7,110 bases of DNA from an uncultured Ruminococcus sp. (GTDB taxonomy: Bacteria; Bacillota; Clostridia; Oscillospirales; Acutalibacteraceae): NCBI GenBank assembly GCA_902803585.1, contig CADCQO010000163.1, positions 1-7,110 on the forward strand, given 5' to 3'. Numbering within the stretch: position 1 is the first letter of the stretch; each line of letters starts with the position of its first letter. The notes under the pieces were generated by a model. That model saw only the letters and a list, made by a program, of their open reading frames with translations, ran no database searches and was not told where the DNA came from. Position numbers and translations under genes: made by a program. This document shows, piece after piece, positions 1-4,012 of this stretch.

Positions 1-63
1 CAGACAGGCACGTTTGAGGGGCGTGTGTTTCACGACGTACGGGTTCAAGTCCCGTCACTCGCA
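1..63 (+). tRNA. tRNA-Leu (anticodon GAG), 5' end cut off by the window edge
   Basis: Reads CUC/CUU leucine codons. Visible parts are the end of the D arm (1-8), the anticodon stem 9-13 paired with 21-25, and a seven-base loop 14-20 with GAG at 16-18 preceded by the invariant T15. A long class II variable arm follows at 26-38, as expected for leucine. The T stem is 39-43 paired with 51-55 around the loop TTCAAGT, the 3' acceptor strand CACTCGC is 56-62, and the discriminator is A63. CCA is not encoded, since GTG follows. The 5' acceptor strand and most of the D arm lie outside the window. Anticodon and class follow directly from the fold; serine is less likely given the GAG anticodon. Confidence 0.93.
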
Positions 64-70
64 GTGCGTG

Positions 71-115
71 ACCGCACAGGACTATTTGTTTGTAGTTCTG
101 TGCGGTTTCTTTTTG
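71..115 (+). terminator. Intrinsic terminator of the tRNA-Leu transcript
   Basis: ACCGCACAG (71-79) pairs perfectly with CTGTGCGGT (98-106). The stem extends inward through a G-T pair and several A-T/C-G pairs to a small loop near 86-91. A T-rich tail (TTTCTTTTTG) follows immediately. It lies eight bases after the tRNA discriminator. Confidence 0.9.
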
Positions 116-153
116 CTTATAGCGTTCAAGAAAAAAGTGCAGTCGGACTATCA
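98..153 (+). repeat. Dispersed ~57-bp repeat, copy A
   Basis: This segment, beginning in the 3' arm of the tRNA terminator, matches 3776-3832 on the same strand at 44 of 57 aligned positions with a single one-base gap, by hand alignment. The first 30 bases differ at six places, all transitions. Shared blocks include TTCTTTTTGC and GCGTTCA. No function is evident. It may be a small dispersed element or an old duplication of a terminator tail. Confidence 0.6.
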
Positions 154-163
154 TATTTCTCGA

Positions 164-223
164 CTTTTTCCACAGCTTTTTCCCCAGCTTTTTCATCAAC
201 TTTTTCCACAGCTTTTTTCACCA
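164..223 (+). repeat. Five tandem 12-bp units, consensus CTTTTTCCACAG, resembling DnaA boxes
   Basis: Units lie at 164-175, 176-187, 188-199, 200-211 and 212-223. Units 1 and 4 are identical, unit 2 has one change, and units 3 and 5 are more divergent. TTTTCCACA at 166-174 and 202-210 fits the relaxed DnaA box TTWTNCACA; units 2 and 5 fit 8 of 9 positions. The array is upstream of the promoter at 275-303. No replication genes are nearby, so a role as a replication origin is not supported. Direct binding by DnaA or another regulator is only a possibility. Confidence 0.7.
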
Positions 224-274
224 ATCTTTGGTTCGGTATTTTTGCTAAAAATTTTACAGATTTCTACAATAATC

Positions 275-303
275 TTGCAATAATCCTGTTGCTATGATAA
301 AAT
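275..303 (+). promoter_or_regulatory. Sigma-A type promoter for the small secreted-protein gene
   Basis: TTGCAA (275-280), a 17-bp spacer and TAAAAT (298-303), with TGA at 295-297 giving an extended -10. Predicted start of transcription is near 310, about 30 bases before the start codon at 339. Confidence 0.6.
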
Positions 304-338
304 ATCCCCAAAGAATATATAATGAGGAGGCAAATTTT

Positions 339-557
339 ATGAAAAAAAGGTTCAGAAAACTTTTGTCCGTTTCGCTGGCAGCTGCAATGACACTTTGCAT
401 GATTCCCGCAGCCACAACAGCGACCTGTGCCGAAACGGCAGACAGTCTTTCTGCTCCCCTTGTTTCAACAAAAAATCCGAATACTTACAGCTCCGACGGC
501 TTTATCGAAACTGTCGGAGCTGTTTGTTTTGCGGATAGTGCAGACCTGCCTGAATGA
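339..557 (+). CDS. Small secreted protein of unknown function (72 aa), possibly a truncated remnant
   Basis: I do not recognise a family. The start at 339 is chosen because GAGGAGG (324-330) sits eight bases upstream and because residues 1-31 form a clear Sec signal peptide: basic MKKRFRK, a hydrophobic alanine-rich core, and a likely cleavage site after Thr-Cys-Ala. The predicted mature peptide is about 41 residues, starting ETADS and ending ADLPE, with one Cys and no domain or anchor motif. It has its own promoter (275-303) and a terminator at 575-612, so the unit looks complete. However, a strong hairpin with a T-rich tail lies inside the reading frame (487-523), which is odd for an intact gene. 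The signal peptide resembles those of large exported proteins of this group, so it may be the leftover 5' end of a longer gene. Existence of expression is inferred, not shown. Confidence 0.55.
   Translation: MKKRFRKLLSVSLAAAMTLCMIPAATTATCAETADSLSAPLVSTKNPNTYSSDGFIETVGAVCFADSADLPE
487..530 (+). terminator. Terminator-like hairpin inside the small secreted-protein gene
   Basis: ACAGCTCCGAC (487-497) and GTCGGAGCTGT (513-523) form a perfect 11-bp stem with a 15-base loop, followed by TTGTTTT. It lies 34 bases before the stop codon. It could act as an attenuator, or be the terminator of an ancestral, differently ending gene. The T tract is interrupted, so the efficiency of termination is uncertain. 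Confidence 0.5.
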
Positions 558-574
558 AAGATGAAAAACAAAAA

Positions 575-612
575 GGACACCTGCTTGTCTGACAAACAGC
601 GGGTGTTCTTTT
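575..612 (+). terminator. Intrinsic terminator after the small secreted-protein gene
   Basis: GGACACCTGC (575-584) pairs with GCGGGTGTTC (599-608) with two G-T pairs. A further short stem (585-588 with 592-595) closes the apex. TTTTG follows. An A-rich run (561-574) precedes the stem, so it might also work on the other strand. Confidence 0.8.
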
Positions 613-641
613 GCTATTTCACACAGAAAGTGAAATGTTGC

Positions 642-670
642 TTGACATATAAACAAAAAAGTTGTAAAAT
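642..670 (+). promoter_or_regulatory. Strong sigma-A type promoter for the potassium channel gene
   Basis: Consensus TTGACA (642-647), a 17-bp spacer, and TAAAAT (665-670). The predicted start is near 677, leaving a ~40-base leader that contains the AAGAAGG ribosome binding site at 702-708. It lies between the upstream terminator and the channel start, so the channel is transcribed alone. Confidence 0.82.
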
Positions 671-716
671 TTTTACATTATTTAGTGGATATTCCAACAA
701 AAAGAAGGTAAAACAG

Positions 717-1517
717 ATGAAAAAACGATTGTATAATATCATATCTTCACCAAATAATCCCAGTAAGGCAAGCAAGATTTTTGACATCATTATTATTGTT
801 CTGATTGTTATAAACGTCCTTACAGCCATATTGGATACTTTTAAAATACCCCAATGGCTAATGAGTGTATCGTCGTATATCGAACTGATATCTGTTATTA
901 TATTCACAGTTGAATATCTGATGAGAGTCTATGTTTCTGATATAGAACGTCCAAATATGCCACCAGTACTGGCAAGATTACACTACATGGCTTCATTCAT
1001 GGCTGTAATAGATTTGTTGGCTATACTGCCATTCTACATTCCGTTTATCATAACTATAGACTTGCGTGTTTTGCGTATTTTGCGTATTTTTAGACTGCTT
1101 CGTATATTAAAGCTAAACCGGTATACAAGCGCACTGAATTCACTTGGAGAAGTATTCCGAAGAAAAAAACATCAGTTAATCACATCTGTCGGCATTGTTG
1201 TCCTGTTAATGATTATTTCATCAGTTTTAATGTATAATGTCGAGAATGAAGCACAACCGGAAGTATTTGATAATGCACTCACATCACTTTGGTGGACGGT
1301 CGAAACACTTACTACTGTCGGATATGGAGATATTGTTCCTGTTACCGCTGTTGGGAAGTTGCTGAGTACTGTAATATCATTATTAGGAATCGGACTTGTA
1401 GCTGTTCCTACAGGCATTATTTCAGCCGGATTTTCAGAAATTATCGCCGAAAAAAGGGAACATGATAATGACAATGAAAAGGTATATTGTCCTTATTGTG
1501 GGAAAAAAATAAAATAA
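717..1517 (+). CDS. Voltage-gated potassium channel / ion transporter, six-transmembrane type (266 aa)
   Basis: Forms a tetrameric K+ pore in the cytoplasmic membrane. Segments seen: S1 ~21-40, S2 ~52-72 with Glu66, S3 ~91-110 with Asp99, and S4 ~117-135 with arginines at three-residue spacing (R117, R120, R123, R126, R129). S5 is ~152-174, the pore helix begins at ~188, the selectivity filter TTVGYGD is 199-205, and S6 is ~212-240. The charged tail ends with CPYCGKK (C258, C261), half of a zinc-ribbon-like motif, also seen at the end of other bacterial channels of this family. Length is normal for the compact bacterial Kv-like family, with no RCK or cyclic-nucleotide domain. The start at 717 has AAGAAGG about 8 bases upstream. 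The frame stays open back to 561, but that stretch holds a terminator and the promoter. By spot counts its GC is about 30-40%, against about 47-50% in the flanking secreted genes. The S4 implies voltage sensing; physiological role unknown. Confidence 0.95.
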   Translation: MKKRLYNIISSPNNPSKASKIFDIIIIVLIVINVLTAILDTFKIPQWLMSVSSYIELISVIIFTVEYLMRVYVSDIERPNMPPVLARLHYMASFMAVIDLLAILPFYIPFIITIDLRVLRILRIFRLLRILKLNRYTSALNSLGEVFRRKKHQLITSVGIVVLLMIISSVLMYNVENEAQPEVFDNALTSLWWTVETLTTVGYGDIVPVTAVGKLLSTVISLLGIGLVAVPTGIISAGFSEIIAEKREHDNDNEKVYCPYCGKKIK

Positions 1518-1533
1518 TTAGGCAGTGCATAAA

Positions 1534-1590
1534 AAATCCCGCAAAAACAAAGTTCCCCGCCTCCGGTCTGAATCCGGAAGCAGGGAAACT
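1534..1590 (-). terminator. Intrinsic terminator of the minus-strand secreted protein gene, in the convergent gap
   Basis: Read on the minus strand, the segment starting at 1590 forms a ~16-bp stem (1590-1574 with 1566-1551) with a seven-base loop, one bulged base and two G-U pairs. It is followed by TTGTTTTT (1550-1543 approximately) and a second T run near 1536-1531. On the plus strand the two G-U pairs become C-A mismatches and the tail is only ATTTCTC. The terminator therefore serves mainly the minus-strand gene ending at 1613. Confidence 0.85.
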
Positions 1591-1612
1591 ATTTCTCAGG
1601 TGAATGCGGTGA

Positions 1613-3235
1613 TTACTTTGTGACGTTTACAGTCAGATACTTATAAACTGTGTTGTTGTTGCTGTCCTTTACTGCAACACGAACGATATATTTACCGGCA
1701 GATGCGAACTTAACAGAAGCAGTCTTGGTTGTGCTGAAATTGCGTACAGTTGTGTAGCTGGAAGCAGTGCTGAGTCTGTATGCAACAGCGTACTGATAGC
1801 TGCCTGAACCGCCGGAAGCTGCACCTGTTACTGTGAGCGCCTTGTTTACCTTTGCGGTTGTAGCGGAAATCTTGGAGTTGTTAACGAGCTTGCTCTTTAC
1901 AGTAACGGTCTTTACGGAAGAATTAACAATCTTGCCGTTAGCGTCCTTTGCCTGAATCTTGAACTGATAGGTGCCGGCTGATGTCGGAGCATAGTTGACA
2001 TAGTTTGTCGGGCTGCAGGCTTTGATGGTCTTCCATGTGTTTTCTGTGGACTTCTTGGAGAAGATTGTATACTGATAGTTGCCTGCACCCTTTGAAGCAG
2101 AAGCAGTAACCTTTACAGTCTGTCCGACGTCCATGTTTGTTCTGGAAACAGAAGCTGATGCCTTGAGAGCCTCGCCTACTTCAATAGCGATAGACTTTAC
2201 ATCGCTGTGACGGTAGCCGTCTGTGAAGTTGAACACGAGGATATACTTTCCTGCTGCTTTGGGAGTCCATACCCATGTGCTCTTATCCTTATCTACGTTA
2301 ACATCAACAGTGTCAATGACAGTGCCGTCCTTAGAGGTCTTGCCGCCCTGTCTGATATCAATTGCAGCGCAGGTGTAACGGTCATAGTTTGTATAAGCGT
2401 TTGTTACATCATAAGCAAACTTGATAGGAGTACCTACTGTGAGCTTGCCCGAAGGAGTAACTGTGTGCAGATATTCGATGTGAGCATCAGAAGCTCTGCC
2501 CTCGATGGAGAAGCCGATTGTGCGGACATCGGTTCTGCCGTAGTAGTCAACCATTGTGAGCTTTGCGGTGTAGTAGCCGTGCTCTGCAGTGAACCACTTT
2601 GTGTTGGGGTTAGCGCAGTTCAGGTCGATGTAGCCGTGCTGAACGCCGTCTTTCATTACCTCGATGTAAGCGCAGGTGTAAGAATCATAGCACTTCAGAG
2701 CGTTCTCGATCTCATAGTTGAATTTAAAAGAGTTGCTGACATTCATTGCAGTGCCGTAAACAGGAACGATTTCAAACTTCTTGATGTTTACATCGTCACG
2801 GTTCTTTACATAGAAAGTGATCGTGTTGTCGCCGCGATTGCCATAGTAATCGATGATATAGATCTGAGCGGTGTATGTGCCAGCCTCTACGGGATTGAAT
2901 CTGTAGCTTGTCTGACCGGGCTTCAGGTTGACATTGACATATTCAACGCCGTCCTTCTGGATCTTGAGGTATGCTGTCATGAATGTGTTGTAGGGGCCTG
3001 CATTTGCCTCTGAAAGGTCAAAAGTGAGATCAACAGGAGAGGTGTTCTTCAGCTGGCCGCCGTAGGGATTGGATGCCTTGAAATTCTTGATCTGGAAATC
3101 ATGAACAGAGATTGCGCTTGCTGTCAGGGTTCCTGCGTCAACTGTGCTTGTTACTGCTGCTGCTCCGCCTGCTGCAATCACAAGGGAAGCCATAATCATT
3201 GCTACTGTGCTCTTGAAGAATTTCTTTGCGTTCAT
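1613..3235 (-). CDS. Secreted multi-repeat protein with tyrosine-rich Ig-like modules (540 aa)
   Basis: Exported protein, probably an extracellular binding or structural protein; ligand unknown. The N-terminus MNAKKFFKS followed by an alanine-rich hydrophobic stretch is a Sec signal peptide, with cleavage probably within residues 25-40. The rest is about five repeats: ~47-147, 148-248 and 249-355 share DYYG-type or DGYR-type turns and TYTA/YYTA strands; ~356-448 and 449-540 are a second type with GxGxYQYxxxxxxS and AGxYxxxxxxKD motifs. The last two match the C-terminal modules of the divergent gene at 4013, the type often labelled Y_Y_Y or triple-tyrosine in Ruminococcus proteins. There is no LPXTG, LysM or SLH anchor, so release or non-covalent attachment is inferred. 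Start: ATG at 3235 fits the signal peptide. An in-frame GTG at 3244 is closer (4 bases) to AGAAAGG, while ATG is 13 bases away, so 543 aa is an alternative. It has its own promoter (3322-3350) and terminator. Confidence 0.88.
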   Translation of the reverse strand: MNAKKFFKSTVAMIMASLVIAAGGAAAVTSTVDAGTLTASAISVHDFQIKNFKASNPYGGQLKNTSPVDLTFDLSEANAGPYNTFMTAYLKIQKDGVEYVNVNLKPGQTSYRFNPVEAGTYTAQIYIIDYYGNRGDNTITFYVKNRDDVNIKKFEIVPVYGTAMNVSNSFKFNYEIENALKCYDSYTCAYIEVMKDGVQHGYIDLNCANPNTKWFTAEHGYYTAKLTMVDYYGRTDVRTIGFSIEGRASDAHIEYLHTVTPSGKLTVGTPIKFAYDVTNAYTNYDRYTCAAIDIRQGGKTSKDGTVIDTVDVNVDKDKSTWVWTPKAAGKYILVFNFTDGYRHSDVKSIAIEVGEALKASASVSRTNMDVGQTVKVTASASKGAGNYQYTIFSKKSTENTWKTIKACSPTNYVNYAPTSAGTYQFKIQAKDANGKIVNSSVKTVTVKSKLVNNSKISATTAKVNKALTVTGAASGGSGSYQYAVAYRLSTASSYTTVRNFSTTKTASVKFASAGKYIVRVAVKDSNNNTVYKYLTVNVTK

Positions 3236-3321
3236 CGTAATCACTTGACCTTTCTTTTTTTAAATTTTTCTAATCACCTGAGTTTTTTCTCTTTCGTTAG
3301 GTTCGCGTTTATTGTGTCTGT

Positions 3322-3350
3322 ATACTAACATGACTCTTAAAAAAAGTCAA
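3322..3350 (-). promoter_or_regulatory. Extended -10 promoter of the minus-strand secreted protein gene
   Basis: On the minus strand: TTGACT (3350-3345), a 17-bp spacer, and TAGTAT (3327-3322), with TG one base before the -10 (extended -10). Transcription should begin near 3315, giving a leader of about 80 bases. Confidence 0.8.
3331..3349. promoter_or_regulatory. Small inverted repeat overlapping the -35 and spacer, possible operator
   Basis: TGACT (3331-3335) and AGTCA (3345-3349) are inverted around a 9-bp AT-rich centre. They overlap the -35 element and spacer of the minus-strand promoter. Five-base arms can arise by chance, so this is weak. Confidence 0.25.
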
Positions 3351-3450
3351 CAGTTTATTAACACTTTATTAACATTTTTTCAAAGATCTCCCCTATATCC
3401 ATATTATCAGAAATTTTCACGTAAAAGTTGTGCAATATTGCCATAAATCA

Positions 3451-3472
3451 CCCCGATTTTATCCAATCGAGG
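3451..3472. other. Short hairpin of unknown role
   Basis: CCCCGATT (3451-3458) pairs with AATCGAGG (3465-3472) around a six-base loop, with one C-A mismatch on the plus strand that becomes a G-U pair on the minus strand. The G-U pair hints that the minus-strand RNA is the functional one. It directly abuts the T tract of the next hairpin. Confidence 0.35.
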
Positions 3473-3529
3473 AAAAAAACGGGCTGAATTCATGAACAAA
3501 AGCCACTTTTTCGGAATTTCAGCCCTTTT
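3473..3529. terminator. Bidirectional terminator-like hairpin with no obvious gene
   Basis: GGGCTGAA (3481-3488) pairs with TTCAGCCC (3518-3525), extended by TTC/GAA (3489-3491 with 3514-3516) past one bulged base; the loop is about 22 bases. The plus strand is followed by TTTTG. The minus strand is followed by GTTTTTTTCC, the better tail. No gene ends here on either strand, so it may insulate the divergent units or end a short untranslated RNA. Confidence 0.5.
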
Positions 3530-3540
3530 GATTCATGCGG

Positions 3541-3601
3541 AAATTATGAACAAATTGTGTCTGAAACCGCGTTTTTCAACAGTAAATTATGAACAAATTG
3601 T
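3541..3601 (+). repeat. Two 18-bp direct repeats with a palindromic ACAAATTGT core, 43-bp period
   Basis: AAATTATGAACAAATTGT occurs exactly at 3541-3558 and 3584-3601. A related partial copy (ATTCATGAACAAA) is at 3488-3500. The last nine bases, ACAAATTGT, are an odd-length palindrome (3550-3558, 3593-3601), and the reverse complement ACAATTTGT recurs at 3867-3875 next to the plus-strand promoter. This suggests binding sites of a dimeric regulator; unproven. Confidence 0.65.
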
Positions 3602-3775
3602 TTCGGAATTCATATTTTCAATCAATTTTTTTGCTTTTCCTTGTCGCTTATTCACATAATGTTACAAATTTTCCTCCGTCATTTTATCATAATGTGAGAA
3701 AATCTGAAAAAAATTGGTTCTGGTGCAACATTTTTCCGAAAAATTTGTTTTACTTACGGGAAGTGCTTCAAAAAC

Positions 3776-3832
3776 CTGTACGGCTTCTTTTTGCCTGCGG
3801 CGTTCAGGAAAATGATGCTGTGCGGACTGTCA
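3776..3832 (+). repeat. Dispersed ~57-bp repeat, copy B
   Basis: Matches copy A (98-153) at 44 of 57 aligned positions; 10 of the 12 substitutions are transitions. Unlike copy A, there is no upstream arm to form a terminator hairpin, so the similarity is not explained simply by both being terminators. Confidence 0.6.
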
Positions 3833-3866
3833 CAAAATGCCGGTTCAAAATTTTCATAAAAACTAT

Positions 3867-3875
3867 ACAATTTGT
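3867..3875. promoter_or_regulatory. Palindromic site upstream of the lectin-like gene promoter, possible operator
   Basis: ACAATTTGT, the reverse complement of the core of the 18-bp repeats at 3550-3558 and 3593-3601. It ends ten bases before the -35 element, a typical place for an activator or repressor. Short and AT-rich, so chance is not excluded. Confidence 0.3.
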
Positions 3876-3885
3876 GCTATAAGTA

Positions 3886-3914
3886 TTGAATTTATTTATA
3901 TTTAATGCTATAAC
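3886..3914 (+). promoter_or_regulatory. Extended -10 promoter of the lectin-like gene
   Basis: TTGAAT (3886-3891), a 17-bp spacer, and TATAAC (3909-3914), with TGC at 3906-3908 forming an extended -10. Transcription should begin near 3921, giving a leader of about 92 bases. Confidence 0.72.
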
Positions 3915-3920
3915 ATGGAC

Positions 3921-4004
3921 ACGGACAGGCCGGGCGTTCCGGTCACAAGGATAATGACCGCCTTTTCCGAATGAAAGCCATTCCGTAAATTTTTTTAATG
4001 GAGG
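3921..4004 (+). promoter_or_regulatory. Structured leader of the lectin-like gene with ribosome binding site
   Basis: The leader can fold CGGTCA (3940-3945) with TGACCG (3955-3960), or alternatively CCGG (3930-3933) with CCGG (3939-3942); the two are mutually exclusive. A third stem, GAATG (3969-3973) with CATTC (3979-3983), is followed by a T7 run (3990-3996). GGAGG at 4000-4004 lies eight bases before the ATG. It matches no riboswitch class that I know; regulation by the leader is speculative. Confidence 0.35.
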
Positions 4005-4012
4005 TTGATTTT

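Larger units (their letters stand above)
3351..4012. other. Long AT-rich intergenic region between two divergent secreted-protein genes
   Basis: No convincing gene is seen here on either strand. An open stretch at 3589-3882 begins within a direct repeat without a ribosome binding site. What it holds: hairpins at 3451-3472 and 3473-3529, 18-bp direct repeats at 3541-3601, dispersed repeat copy B at 3776-3832, a palindromic site at 3867-3875, the plus-strand promoter at 3886-3914 and a structured leader. I see nothing definite in 3351-3450 or 3602-3775 apart from AT-rich runs and a small hairpin at 3730-3744. Confidence 0.75.

Noticed and set aside
1..63. tRNA gene as an attachment site of an integrated element
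   Set aside because: I found no second copy of the tRNA 3' end in the window and no integrase or phage genes nearby.
164..223. CRISPR array or origin of replication
   Set aside because: The units are contiguous 12-mers without spacers, and there are no cas, dnaA or dnaN genes. Only the resemblance to DnaA boxes is retained as a finding.
561..716. In-frame extension of the potassium channel upstream to ATG 561, separated from the 72-aa frame by a single TGA
   Set aside because: The stretch contains an intrinsic terminator (575-612) and the channel's own promoter (642-670), and the good ribosome binding site precedes 717. A stop read-through fusion is therefore not plausible.
2207..3013. Plus-strand open frame of 268 codons inside the minus-strand secreted gene
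   Set aside because: It is antisense to a gene with signal peptide, repeats, promoter and terminator. The translation is Val/Cys-rich with no domain, as expected of a shadow frame in this repetitive gene.
3589..3882. 97-codon plus-strand frame in the intergenic region
   Set aside because: Its ATG lies in the second 18-bp direct repeat without a ribosome binding site, and it runs through the dispersed repeat and the palindromic site near the promoter. The composition is that of AT-rich noncoding DNA.
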